Source: Prosapia bicincta
Lineage: Eukaryota > Arthropoda > Insecta > Hemiptera > Cercopidae
NCBI GenBank assembly: GCA_036971475.1
Contig: JBAIZL010000002.1
Span: 331,166,820 to 331,230,819 of the forward strand
Direction: 5' to 3'
DNA length: 64,000 bases
The notes below the pieces were generated by a model. The model searched no databases, was not told the origin of the DNA, and was given only the letters and a program-made list of their open reading frames with translations. Of the stretch, positions 20,862 to 33,432 are shown piece by piece (within the stretch, counting starts at the first letter, position 1; the number at the start of each line of letters is the position of its first letter). The position numbers and the translations under genes were made by a program.

Positions 20862-21762
20862 TAGGGATGGGCCGATGTTCGATTCCGATTCCGATTCCGA
20901 TTCTAAAATTTTTCTTTCGATTCTCGATTCTTTAGTCGATTCTCGATTCTTTAATGTTATATTAGCTTACATGCTAGGTCTCTAATAATTAATTTAATTA
21001 ACATCTTGGTCATACGGCAAAACCCTTTAAAAGTTCTGTTTCAATGTAATAGGCTACTTAAAACCTTCGACCTTGATTTATCAATAGGAATTTTTAAAAC
21101 ATATCAGATAACACGTGATATAGTTGATAGTTCAACTACATGAACTATTTTACCTGTAAGTTTATATTACTGTACATTATTTTGCTACATTTTTAGCAAA
21201 AATGTGCGGATCTTTATATCATGTAATAAATAGTTTCATTTGCTATTACAATCGTGTTTATTTTCTTTTCGCTCCGAAATATATTACATTACCGTGAGAG
21301 TAATATCTGTCTATAATATAATTTATTGAGGTTAGGTTTCGGAGGAATAATACAGTGTTTCTGTTATCCGTCTATTCGTTCAACCGTCATGGCCATGATC
21401 CCGACGGTGACGGTTAATCGAGTTTTTACTGTACTTTTTGTGTGTTTTGTTCTGACATTTATGAATCAGTGGCAGTAAGACACGGGGGGGGGGGTAGTAT
21501 TGTATCGAAGAGAGAGAGAGACGAGCTATGTCAAACGACCAGAAATGGTTACGATGCTTCATAAATAATAATATTTTCGTTTACTTTAATCATTTAGTTC
21601 ATCCAAATCAACTAATACAAAAATAAAATATAGTTGGTAATTAATTATTTCTAATAATTACTCCACACACATATTTTAATAGCTAACAAAATAGGAATCG
21701 GAATCGACACTTTTATGAATGAAGAATTCCTGGAATCGAGAATCGGAATCGGCCCATCCCTA
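20862..21762. mobile_element. non-autonomous hAT-like DNA transposon, 901 bp
   Basis: Perfect 15-bp terminal inverted repeats TAGGGATGGGCCGAT / ATCGGCCCATCCCTA are flanked by an 8-bp direct repeat GTATTAAC (20854-20861 and 21763-21770). An 8-bp duplication is the hAT hallmark. Sub-terminal arrays of GATTCCGATTCC and CGATTCTCGATTC near the left end, and GGAATCGGAATCG near the right, look like transposase-binding repeats. No transposase frame is present (longest 60 codons), so it depends on an enzyme elsewhere. Confidence 0.85.
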
Positions 21763-21770
21763 GTATTAAC

Positions 21771-24420
21771 GAAGTGGTCTGCACTGGTGTATGCAAGGCG
21801 TAACAAATCTTATAAGTATTTTATCCTGTCACAAGTTTTCCCATTGTTCTCCATGAAGAAGGTGCTTAAAATCAGGCCATATGGAAGGGTACAATTAAAA
21901 AAACATTTATTGAACAACTGACAAAAAGTATGAACAAAATCAGCATTAGAGCTATATGATCTTATATCTCTTAATCCTGCGGCATTGGCTGTCTGTTTTT
22001 CTTTAATATATTAATGAAAATACATGTTTGTATTTTAATTTACCATTTAAATCCACCGATCACTCGGCTCGCATACTTGAGAATATCTCTTCTGTAAACT
22101 GAGCTGTTTTTGCAATTTTTGAAACTTGATACAAAAAAAAAAACGTTTTAAACAAGACAAAAATGAACTTGTGGTTTTACGAGCGGTACTGTCTGGAAAA
22201 TAAAATATACAACTTTTAAATAAAATATACGAAAATGTTTCTATAAAATTTACGCAACTCGCCAAACGGGTTTATTTCTGCCAACGGTTGTTAGTATGCA
22301 CGGAAAACACGATTCTTCGGACACTGTTTTGATTGTGAAGATGTTCTCTGTAAGAATTTAAAAAATTATTGGCATTCTCTATACAGAGTCAAGATTTGTA
22401 ACCTTTAATACAAACGCTTAAACATTTGTATAACATTCGTTTAACAGAATTTCCGAAAGCCACGGCCTTAGGTAACTCAAGATCGATTATTTCAGACTGT
22501 TTTTGTTTTCTATTACTTAGATACGCCCCAAGTACTTTTTAAGCTTCTAGTTTTCTGTGATACTCTACCACTTGGGCGTACGTAAGATATACAGGTATAT
22601 AAGGAGAGTGTGGACTAATAGAAGGAATTTAAAAAGAGTGTGGGTGACATAAATATTGAGACACTGTCGTTTGAAAAATACTAGGAAATCCGAGCAAAAT
22701 AAATACTATCTCCTGTATAATGTAACAAGAAAAATGTGAGAATGTATTTAACCAACTCTACTACACTCTTACGTCACTTCCTAAAAATCTAAAAACCAAA
22801 TAAAATGTAAAAGATTATATTAATCATTTTAAAACAGAAATAATAAAATAATGTTTCAGAATTAGAGAGTTCAAAAACAAATTCATTTTAAAATTCCTAA
22901 CAATTAAATTTGTTCTATTTAGATATTCGTTGATTACAAATTAATGCCGTTACTGAAATGCTCAACACATTAACGATTATAAGATTATTGTTATGAAATA
23001 ACAAGTTATGTCAGTTTTTTTGTCTCTAATTTCGAAATAAAATGCCTCACGAAAATTATAGATATTCAACAATTTTAACACTTTTCAAAGTCAGTAAGTG
23101 CTATCAAAAAAATTTCCTAAAATTATTATTATTATTTGGTATAGAGCGAGCAAACAAACCTATCTTTAAGTTAAATTGAGGTCCGGAAATTGCAAAAGAC
23201 AGATTTCTCGACCTTGTAGAATGTGCATAGCCTTTCTTTACGGTACAGATGACCTTTATCGGCCACCATTTTGTTTTTGTAATAACGTTCAACGTTATTA
23301 TTACTAACTTACATCCTGCACTTACTATATAATTATCAGACGTCAAATAAACAATAAACACAGGCTTTCAATTTGACACGGCCACTAGGGTACGAAATGT
23401 AACATTTCTATCTGAAATTTACTAAAACAATTTCGTACATGTACAAGGAAACGATGCGAGATTATCAAGCACAGTTTTGCAACACTGCATTTCGGCTATT
23501 AAGTTGCATAATTAAAAACGTGTTTAATGGCAACACTGTGCATGTATTTCCGCCTCTGTGTTCGAAGGTAGTAACTCTACAAAGTGCGCCGGAAGACAGA
23601 TTTCTCAAGCATAATCTTAGTTAAGACGGCAACATTGTTTTAAGTGCATTTCAGTAATTCTATTTAAATTATCTTACATTATTTATTCAAAAAAATATTC
23701 CAAGCTAAAACACGTAACCTAAAAAACGTAAGTAAATTGCATTTACGTAAATTTATTATTCATTTAATGCCTCTTCAATAAAGGAACGGATATTTGAATA
23801 TTAATCATAATTTTTTGCTTTAAATATTCCTTGTTACATAATAAAGTTTAAACGCAAATTCTGTTGCACAGATGTTTCATACACGGTAACAAATATATCA
23901 GTTTTTTTTAAACGACGAGGCTCCTTAAATGTTCTAAAGATAAACTTATATTAGCCTATTCTAATCAGTGAGTGACGTTAACATTCCTATAATGTTTATT
24001 TTACCAATTCTAAAAAGGAACAAATCAAAAACAGAATATATTGTTTTAACCCGTGGCCTTGTATTTCTATCTTCGGAAGACAAAGCAATATCCTGAAGTG
24101 TTTCATCCACAATCCGGGTAGCGGTTAAACCTCTGTTCTAAAAGGTGCGAAGGAAGGGTACTTTAAATAACCGGCCCTCCACGAGATCCTCCCCTCTACC
24201 AGAAGGGTTTAAGTCCCTAACCTAATCCTACCTTTATTCACAATTCTTTTTGGCTTCTTTAGGCGATAAATTTCATACAGACTGATCAGCTTTAAAAAAA
24301 TAATAAACCATAGTTTTAAAGCAGCTTAAACTGTAAAGGCTTGTGTTGTTCTTCCCTCCTACACGCTTTTTTCATTGACTTTGTAGTTTGTGTCTATATT
24401 TTGTTCTATACTTTCTATCT
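21771..24420. other. no gene supported
   Basis: About 2.6 kb of AT-rich sequence; frames of 60-85 codons on both strands, none recognisable. The last ~200 bp leads into the 124-bp array. Confidence 0.45.
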
Positions 24421-24424
24421 TTTA

Positions 24425-26915
24425 TTCTTGCAAACGCAAGTCTTTGTGGCTATGCTTTCTTATCTTTGTCTGTGTACCTGTTGTTCTTTGTTCTAGTACA
24501 TGTTCCAGTATGCATTCTGATCTTAGTTTCTGAACATTCTGGCTTTTACTCTTGCAAACGCAAGTCTTTGTGGCTATGCTTTCTTATCTTTGTCCATGTA
24601 CCTGTTGTTCTTTGTTCTAGTACATGTTCCAGTATGCATTCTGATCTTAGTTTCTGAACATTCTGGCTTTTACTCTTGCAAACGCAAGTCTTTGTGGCTA
24701 TGCTTTCTTATCTTTGTCTGTGTACCTGTTGTTCTTTGTTCTAGTACATGTTCCAGTATGCATTCTGATCTTAGTTTCTGAACATTCTGGCTTTTACTCT
24801 TGCAAACGCAAGTCTTTGTGGCTATGCTTTCTTATCTTTGTCTGTGTACCTGTTGTTCTTTGTTCTAGTACATGTTCCAGTATGCATTCTGATCTTAGTT
24901 TCTGAACATTCTGGCTTTTACTCTTGCAAACGCAAGTCTTTGTGGCTATGCTTTCTTATCTTTGTCTGTGTACCTGTTGTTCTTTGTTCTAGTACATGTT
25001 CCAGTATGCATTCTGATCTTAGTTTCTGAACATTCTGGCTTTTACTCTTGCAAACGCAAGTCTTTGTGGCTATGCTTTCTTATCTTTGTCTGTGTACCTG
25101 TTGTTCTTTGTTCTAGTACATGTTCCAGTATGCATTCTGATCTTAGTTTCTGAACATTCTGGCTTTTACTCTTGCAAACGCAAGTCTCTGTGGCTATGCT
25201 TTCTTATCTTTGTCTGTGTACCTGTTGTTCTTTGTTCTAGTACATGTTCCAGTATGCATTCTGATCTTAGTTTCTGAACATTCTGGCTTTTACTCTTGCA
25301 AACGCAAGTCTTTGTGGCTATGCTTTCTTATCTTTGTCCATGTACCTGTTGTTCTTTGTTCTAGTACATGTTCCAGTATGCATTCTGATCTTAGTTTCTG
25401 AACATTCTTGCTTTTACTCTTGCAAACGTAAGTCTTTGAGGCTATGCTTTCTTATCTTTGTCCATGTACCTGTTGTTCTTTGTTCTAGTACATGTTCCAG
25501 TATGCATTCTGATCTTAGTTTCTGAACATTCTGGCTTTTACTCTTGCAAACGCAAGTCTTTGTGGCTATGCTTTCTTATCTTTGTCCATGTACCTGTTGT
25601 TCTTTGTTCTAGTACATGTTCCAGTATGCATTCTGATCTTAGTTTCTGAACATTCTACCTTTTACTCTTGCAAACGCAAGTCTTTGTGGCTATGCTTTCT
25701 TATCTTTGTCCATGTACCTGTTGTTCTTTGTTCTAGTACATGTTCCAGTATGCATTCTGATCTTAGTTTCTGAACATTCTGGCTTTTACTCTTGCAAACG
25801 CAAGTCTTTGTGGCGATGCTTTCTTATCTTTGTCCATGTACCTGTTGTTCTTTGTTCTAGTACATGTTCCAGTATGCATTCTGATCTTAGTTTCTGAACA
25901 TTCTGGCTTTTACTCTTGCAAACGCAAGTCTTTGTGGCGATGCTTTCTTATCTTTGTCCATGTACCTGTTGTTCTTTGTTCTAGTACATGTTCCAGTATG
26001 CATTCTGATCTTAGTTTCTGAACATTCTGGCTTTTACTCTTGCAAACGCAAGTCTTTGTGGCGATGCTTTCTTATCTTTGTCCATGTACCTGTTGTTCTT
26101 TGTTCTAGTACATGTTCCAGTATGCATTCTGATCTTAGTTTCTGAACATTCTGGCTTTTACTCTTGCAAACGCAAGTCTTTGTGGCGATGCTTTCTTATC
26201 TTTGTCCATGTACCTGTTGTTCTTTGTTCTAGTACATGTTCCAGTATGCATTCTGATCTTAGTTTCTGAACATTCTGGCTTTTATTCCTGCAAACGCAAG
26301 TCTTTGTGGCGATGCTTTCTTATCTTTGTCCATGTACCTGTTGTTCTTTGTTCTAGTACATGTTCCAGTATGCATTCTGATCTTAGTTTCTGAACATTCT
26401 GGCTTTTACTCTTGCAAACGCAAGTCTTTGTGGCTATGCTTTCTTATCTTTGTCCATGTACCTGTTGTTCTTTGTTCTAGTACATATTCCAGTATGCATT
26501 CTAATCTTAGTTTCTGAACATTCTGGCTTTTACTCTTGCAAACGCAAGTCTTTGTGGCTATGCTTTCTTATCTTTGTCTGTGTACCTGTTGTTCTTTGTT
26601 CTAGTACATGTTCCAGTATGCATTCTGGTCTTAGTTTCTGAACATTCTGGCTTTTATTCCTGCAAACGCAAGTCTTTGTGGCTATGCTTTCTTATCTTTG
26701 TCTGTGTACCTGTTGTTCTTTGTTCTAGTACATGTTCCAGTATGCATTCTGATCTTAGTTTCTGAACATTCTGGCTTTTATTCTTGCAAACGCAAGTCTT
26801 TGTGCCTTTATGCTTTCTTATCTTTGTCCATGTACCTATTGTTCTTTGTTCTAGTACATGTTCCAGTATGCATTCTGATCTTAGTTTCTGAACATTCTGG
26901 CTTTTATTCCTGTAA
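24425..26915. repeat. 124-bp tandem repeat, ~20 copies
   Basis: The unit starts near CTTGCAAACGCAAGTCTTTG and is repeated every 124 bp with high identity. Variants include TGTCTG versus TGTCCA, GGCTATGC versus GGCGATGC and TACTCTTGC versus TATTCCTGC. The unit itself is five ~22-bp blocks beginning CTTTGT or CTTAGT or TTTTAC plus 14 bp. Because 124 is not a multiple of three, the 63-codon frames that recur in every unit are artefacts. Confidence 0.95.
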
Positions 26916-26919
26916 ATGA

Positions 26920-27440
26920 GAACGTTTATCCCGTCCGTGTTGCTGAACTTAGAAGAGTCATTTATTTTACTAAAAGTTAATTTTGAAACGAAATTATTGT
27001 TTAAAGAATTAAATTATTTAAAATACAATTATATTTCAGTTTCGAAGCAGAAAATAAGTTTGTCACAATAATTAAAATATATGTTAAGCTACAGCTAAGG
27101 GGTTGCTAGGGAAGTAAAGATCGCTAGGAATAAACGTTTTTTAGTGACACTAAGTTACTAGATAAGTAAAGGTGGGTAGTGAAATTGGATTTTCTCGAAA
27201 ATTTAGGATTGAATAAAGTTTTGTAGAAAAATTTTTCGTTGCTAGACAAATAGAAGATGTTTGAGAGATAAAGTTGGTAAAAAATAAAGTACCAACAAAA
27301 GATCTTTGTTCCTAAGCCTTCCTAAGATCTTCTACTCTTCTAAATACAGTCCTTTGTTCCTGTACGAGTTGGTCTTAGTGCCTATCCATTCTGATCTTAG
27401 TTCCTGAACTACTGGTTTTTACTCCTGTAAATATACCCCT
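26920..27440. other. non-coding spacer with decayed 22-bp blocks
   Basis: 26920-27300 is AT-rich without features. 27330-27440 holds diverged 22-bp blocks (CTTTGTTCCTGTACGAGTTG, then CTTAGTTCCTGAAC) intermediate between the two arrays it separates. Confidence 0.6.
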
Positions 27441-28515
27441 TTATTTCTGCACGTGTTGGTTTTTGTTTCTGTACGTGTTGACCTTTGTTTCTGTACATGT
27501 AGATTTTTGTTTCTGTACGTGTTGACCTTTGTTTCTGTACATGTAGATTTTTGTTTCTGTACGTGTTGACCTTTGTTTCTGTACATGTAGATTTTTGTTT
27601 CTGTACGTGTTGACCTTTGTTTCTGTACATGTAGATTTTTGTTTCTGTACGTGTTGACCTTTGTTTCTGTACATGTAGATTTTTGTTTCTGTACGTGTTG
27701 ACCTTTGTTTCTGTACATGTACATTTTTGTTTCTGTACGTGTTGACCTTTGTTTCTGTACATGTAGATTTTTGTTTCTGTACGTGTTGACCTTTGTTTCT
27801 GTACATGTAGATTTTTGTTTCTGTACGTGTTGACCTTTGTTTCTGTACATGTAGATTTTTGTTTCTGTACGTGTTGACCTTTGTTTCTGTACATGTAGTT
27901 TTTTGTTTCTGTACGTGTTGACCTTTGTTTCTGTACATGTACATTTTTGTTTCTGTACGTGTTGACCTTTGTTTCTGTACATGTAGATTTTTGTTTCTGT
28001 ACGTGTTGACCTTTGTTTCTGTACATGTAGATTTTTGTTTCTGTACGTGTTGACCTTTGTTTCTGTACATGTAGATTTTTGTTTCTGTACGTGTTGACCT
28101 TTGTTTCTGTACATGTAGATTTTTGTTTCTGTACGTGTTGACCTTTGTTTCTGTACATGTACATTTTTGTTTCTGTACGTGTTGACCTTTGTTTCTGTAC
28201 ATGTAGATTTTTGTTTCTGTACGTGTTGACCTTTGTTTCTGTACATGTAGATTTTTGTTTCTGTACGTGTTGACCTTTGTTTCTGTACATGTAGATTTTT
28301 GTTTCTGTACGTGTTGACCTTTGTTTCTGTACATGTAGTTTTTTGTTTCTGTACGTGTTGACCTTTGTTTCTGTACATGTACATTTTTGTTTCTGTACGT
28401 GTTGACCTTTGTTTCTGTACATGTAGATTTTTGTTTCTGTACGTGTTGACCTTTGTTTCTGTACATGTAGATTTTTGTTTCTGTACGTGTTGACCTTTGT
28501 TTCTGTACATGTAGA
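27441..28515. repeat. 44-bp tandem repeat, ~24 copies, with 220/440-bp higher order
   Basis: The unit is two 22-bp halves, TTTCTGTACGTGTTGACC-type and TTTCTGTACATGTAGATT-type. A GTACAT variant in place of GTAGAT recurs at 27711, 27931, 28151 and 28371, exactly 220 bp (5 units) apart. A GTAGTT variant recurs 440 bp apart (27896 and 28336). The minus strand is open in all three frames for >330 codons only because the unit has no stop in any frame; I do not call a gene. Confidence 0.95.
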
Positions 28516-28519
28516 TATT

Positions 28520-30452
28520 TACCTGTGATTTCTGATCTTTATCCCTGCACGTTTTTTCTTTTACTCCTATAAATTCAGACTTTTCGAATACATTTTTCGA
28601 GGTAGAGAAATAAAATCTTCTGCAAATTTTTTACTCTTTCGCTCGTAATTTTGCTTCATTAGCTCATTAAATACCACAAACGTCTCAGCTTAAATATTTA
28701 GGTTAATATTGGTAACTAATCTAGAAGTCAATTGAACTCAAGCATATGCGTGATGGATCAAATGAAGTCATCAGAGACCGAAGTGAATTCGTTTTAAACA
28801 AAAACACTAACTTGGTCTTTTTTTAGAAAAATGTAATTTTACTTCCAACATATATAAAAACTGAGTTAAAAAAATATTTCCTAATCGTGCATATTAATAA
28901 AGGATATTTGACAATGACTTGATAATCTAAAACCTTTGTCGCTCTAATTAACAATTCTGTTGCTGGTTTTAAGTTGACTACATTATAATTCATTATTTAT
29001 ATTTATTATTATTTCTCAAGATTTTTAATATACTTTCTAAATCTTATACTCCTTTTTTAACATTTATGTTTACGTTAGAATAATAAATAATAATACATAA
29101 TTTATTATACGATAATTTTTCTAATACGTTTAATTATTCCGAATTTTGTGTATTTTTCATGGGTGCAAATGAATGCCAGAAAGTGTTTCTTTAAACAGTA
29201 TTGTGGCCTAAACATTCGCTCAACAGTAACGGCTGTCCCTAAAATATTCATTGGAGCAATGAAACTGTTTCATTGCACGTAACTTTCCATTTCGTTTGAG
29301 CCTAGCTTAACGTAGATACTCCGCACGGACCGCTACAAGTCCGGCCTCGGGCTGTAACTGCACTCGCTGCGTTTACTCTGGCCTTTTACGGTTATACAGT
29401 GAAAGTACGGCAACAGGCAACGGGATTAAACAGGCGTTGGAAATGTCAGATGGTTTGTCTCAAGGCCACCACTTGATTCCTGCCCCAATCTGGCTGAAAA
29501 CCACTCCTGAGTAAATCTACCGTATAAAATGTCTGATTTCGTAAAGCGAGATAGATTTACACCAGGCAGACTTATCACACCAGGATTAAACTTATTATAT
29601 TACACCAGGATCAGAATTATTATATAATAAAATTTTATAGGATAAATGTAGAAAGACTTAGTACTTTTAATAGGAGTTGGAATAACAAGCCAATAGAATT
29701 GATAGATTAAGGCAATACTCCTACAATAGAACTATACATTTTAAAAATGTATCATTAACTTATATTTTTAATTAATTGGACAAGTGCGTTATTTAAAATA
29801 TGTTTGTGGGAGAGCGTCCCACTTAAAATAAACGGTGTTTGATTTTTTTAGATTATTTGATCGCGTACCTACAAATTATGTGATACAAATGTTAAAACAC
29901 CTCCTTCACCCCCAAAATGGACGGATAAAAGGAAAGAAATCAAATGGGAACCGATGAACGTTTATAGATATAAAATTCAAACAAAATGCCATACTATTAT
30001 TAATTTTATATAATTGGCATGGTTTAGACGAGATAGAGCCTTACTTGTGCCGTTCTATATTCAAGAACTACGCTTCAACCATTCATTACTATATCTAGGT
30101 TTCGCCATAGGTACACTATTTCATAGGCTGGATTAACCCTTTGGTTACTGACGTGAAGTTTTACGGAATCATCCCGTGGGACTGCCATCGCATTTGAACG
30201 ACAAAAAAAGGTAAATGAAGGTAGTGACATAAACCCTCTGATTAAGAATGTATAATGAGAGTCACGGGCTTCCCTATATTACACGTCACTATGAAGTGTC
30301 ACGTACCTAGGGTAGACATAGGTGGTACAAATGTTGAGATATTTTTTTCATATATAAGTTATTAGCACGGGTTTTCGTAAGGGGTTGACGAATAATTGTA
30401 TTGATTTAATTTGTATTTATATTTTGGTTGAATTTAGTTTACTAAAATTAAA
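28520..30452. other. no gene seen
   Basis: Decayed 22-bp blocks to ~28575, then AT-rich sequence. A GC-rich patch at ~29290-29520 has no usable frame. Nothing else identified. Confidence 0.45.
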
Positions 30453-30475
30453 TCCCAATAAATATATCAAACTAT
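30453..30475. repeat. 23-bp direct repeat, left copy
   Basis: TCCCAATAAATATATCAAAC plus TAT; exactly repeated at 33433-33455. The two bracket a 2957-bp segment that includes the IS630-type transposon and the foldback element. Confidence 0.8.
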
Positions 30476-30716
30476 AGTTTATAAACCTACCATTAAGTGA
30501 GTTTTCAAGGCCAGTAAGGCGGTGCCCTGACGGAATTTCTAAATAAAAATAGGCCTATGAGAAAATCTGCAAACGGACAGTCTGCCAGCGGCGGTTTATG
30601 ACCCCTGTCAAGAAGCAGGGGCCGGACAATATGCCAGCCGCAGGTACATGGTGGGGGTTACAGTAGATGTGGGGGAGGGGGTTACGAGAGAAGAAGAGAA
30701 AGCTCTGACTCGTATA

Positions 30717-32199
30717 CTGTGCGGGTCCAACCTCCGTGTGTTTGCTAGGAATTCGAGGAATGCGTAAACACAGGCTAAGTGAGGGTAAAGCTACTACCCA
30801 TAAAAAAAACATCTATTCAAATACTGATAACATGTACTTACGTATTACAGTGGCCTAGCAAATGTGCTGTCTGCGTCACTAATGCTGGAATCGCTGTCAC
30901 TAGTAGTATCGTCTGTACTGCTGTCGTCTTGAGCATTAATATTAATTATTAGTTCGTCTATTACATCTGATACTATGCCATCAGTTTCCCAGTAATATTT
31001 CTCAAGGTCTTCGACTTTGTTGCAATATCCGATCCAGTCATTTTCTGTCACTTCTTCTATTCCCAGTTCGGTTAATTCCTGTAACCTTATTAAACTTAAG
31101 TTGCCGTCAGGGTTGTGTTCTCTCACAAAGTTCTTATTTTAGGTTCATTTGACCGTGATAGTCACCGGAAGTGGTTCCTGCCTTATAAAGAAGCTTGGCT
31201 CTTTTCACAAATCCATTTTTGCCACCAGCATGTAGAAGTATCAGGCGGCATCCTGCTCTATAGTTTTCTGATACACCGAAAACATCATCTGACTGCCAAC
31301 ATTTTTTAACAGTTATATTACTGTCTACCCATGTCTCGTCCACGTAAAAAATATCCCTTCCAGATTGACGTAAGGCTTTTATTTGCACTAAATATCTGTG
31401 TCGCCATTCCCGAATTTCCGATTTTTCTATAAGAATTTTTCTCCTACTACTACACTTTCTCCATTTGAAACCCATTCCCCTTATAATTCTTATCAAAGAT
31501 TTCTTTCCCCAAGGAAAGTGAATTCTTTTTTTCACTATGGGTAGCAGTTTTCGTGCTGTCGGTACAACCTTTTCACTTTTATAAAAGTCTTGAATTATAT
31601 TTCTAATGACACACTTATCGAAGTCATCAACAGAAACTTTTCTGTCATTGAACCTGGTTTTTCTTTTTTTACCAGGCGAGGAGAGCTTACTGCTTGAACC
31701 TTGTTCTTTCAAGTGCCTAGCCTCTTTACGGACTTTCAGAATAAAATTATCTGACTTTCCACAATAATCTGCTGCTCTTTTTGTGGCCTGTTTTAATGGG
31801 AAACGCAATGAATTAGTTTTTGCTTCTTCGTCACATTTTTCAATTATTTTACTAATTAATGTTCGAGCTTCACTATGTACAACAAAACTTCTTTTACGGC
31901 TACTTCCACTTGACGAACTTTGAGACATGACTAACTATAATCAACACTAAATTAAAAAATTAAAACATCAACACTAATTAAAAATTAAAATTAGTGTTGT
32001 ATAATTATCAACACTAAACAAAAACACTAGGCTAGACGATAGAAGAAACACGCACAATTCTTTTAAAACACACACTTCCACTAGCTTAACTGGCCGAATG
32101 TTATTTGAAAAGGAATACACGCATATAACAGTTACAAGGCCGTAGCCCCTCTTTCCCCGCACCTCACCCCGCAAACACACGGAGCTTGGACCCACACAG
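30717..32199 (-). mobile_element. IS630/Tc1/mariner-type transposon, 1483 bp, internally deleted
   Basis: Terminal inverted repeats of 29 bp with 27 matches (left CTGTGCGGGTCCAACCTCCG, right end complementary to CTGTGTGGGTCCAAGCTCCG) lie exactly inside TA dinucleotides (30715-30716 and 32200-32201). TA target duplication fits this superfamily. The only coding content is one broken transposase on the minus strand. Confidence 0.85.
30845..31928 (-). pseudogene. DDE transposase with central deletion
   Basis: The first part (31928-31134, 264 codons) has a Ser-rich start, a basic DNA-binding region, and the first catalytic block as DIFYVDETWVDSN, followed by RLILLHAGGKNGF and GDYHGQMN. The frame then stops. 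Homologous C-terminal sequence resumes immediately in another frame (KNFVREHNPDGNLSLIRL, then EEVTENDWIGYCNKVEDLEK and an acidic Ser/Asp tail) to 30845. The ~100 or so residues expected between, which hold the second Asp and the last acidic residue of the catalytic triad, are missing, and the junction is out of frame. The enzyme cannot be active. The ATG at 31928 gives a normal N-terminus, 270 bp inside the right terminal repeat. Confidence 0.85.
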
Positions 32200-32286
32200 T
32201 AAACTTCGCACAAACTTCGTCGGTTGTAAACGACCCATGACTAAACCATTCTTAAAATACTACTGTCTTACATGACCGGATGAAAT

Positions 32287-32311
32287 GGTTAGGTTAGGTT
32301 AGGTTAGGTTA
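32287..32311 (+). repeat. interstitial insect telomere repeat (GGTTA)5
   Basis: Five perfect GGTTA units, the insect TTAGG telomere repeat, 86 bp outside the transposon end. It supports an insect or other arthropod source. Confidence 0.85.
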
Positions 32312-32592
32312 AGCAAAGTAGTATCAAAGGCCGACCCGTCAAACTAGTTAGAAAGGTGAGTTGGTTTACCAAGAACCTCTTAAACTCTAGGTCTACCCAC
32401 TGGGGTGGAAAGTCTATTCCGTCTCTTTATCTCACTTCCCCTTTTTCAGAGAGTGAGAGAGAGAAAGGGGGCTGACTGGCAGTAAGTCCTAAAATGGATT
32501 ACCTACCTGGCTACCCTCATCAAACCAAAGGGTGGCTGGCAGACTGTCCTAGACCCGAGAAAATCAGGGACCCTAAGAACGTCCATGTAAAG

Positions 32593-33355
32593 TTTCAGGT
32601 ATTTATTTCTCGTTTACACAATTATACCGTGTGACGCTGAAAGTTATCAGGGATGGGAAAAAATAAAGACAACTCTCGCTCAGGGAAATAAATTAAAGTT
32701 GGGTAAAAAATTCACTGCGGAGTAATAAGAAGTACTACGTCCGTGTATCAACCGCGCTACGTACTACGTATACATATATTTAGATATACAGGCCTTTCTG
32801 TAAAGTATCCAGTTACAATAGATTTAGTTGTAATTTTATACAATAGTATTTTCCTGTATTAAACTACACCCGTAAAGTGTCCAATCAGGATATTTGGTTG
32901 TAATGTTATACAACATTACCTAATTAAACGTCTACTTTCGCGGAGTAATAATTCGTCACGTGTTCTCTATTCTAGCCTTACAAGGTTTATTATTTGGTTA
33001 TACGTATAAAATTACAACCAAATCTATCCTGACTGAATACTTCATAGGTATATAAAATTAACCTTCCGTGGCAATAACAAACAATAATTGTCAATATATC
33101 ATCAGGACATGTTTTGTTTCATTTTATATGCATTATAATGGGGGTAGACAATGTACATTTTTACCAGCCCTATTGGCATCACATTTGGGAACCATTTAAT
33201 TTTTTCAAAAATTGTAAACTTTTGGAGCGTGAGCGAGAGTTTTCATAATGTTTTTTTGTATTCTGATGACTTTCTTCGTCACCCGGTATAATTTATTTCG
33301 CTAAAATCGAACACGTGGGAACTGGAAATAAATACCAAATTCTATCTCAATGGGT
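32593..33355. mobile_element. foldback element with nested inverted repeats
   Basis: Outer arms 32593-32690 and 33225-33355 are inverted: GGTATTTATTTC, ATTATACCG, GTGACG, GAAAG, ATCAG and ACTCTCGCTCA blocks in the same order. Inside, a ~45-bp block (GTAAAGTATCCAGTTAC...TTAGTTGTAATTTTATACA) occurs at 32810-32855 and 32873-32916 directly, and again inverted near 33005-33050. No coding capacity. A CACACACAGACAGACAC tract and a TATA-rich end follow at 33385-33430. Confidence 0.65.
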
Positions 33356-33432
33356 CCTGTATTTTTTACGTGATTATGTAATACACACACAGACAGACAC
33401 TACTAGATTTTTATATAATAGTATAGATTAGT

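Noticed and set aside
24388..26919. Some twenty 63-codon frames with a shared hydrophobic sequence
   Set aside because: Each is the same 124-bp unit read once; 124 is not divisible by three so every unit ends in the same stop.
27409..28510. Three overlapping minus-strand frames of 337-363 codons (YRNKGQHVQKQK-type repeats)
   Set aside because: They occupy all three frames of a 44-bp array whose unit has no stop on that strand; no single frame is favoured and there is no non-repeat coding part.
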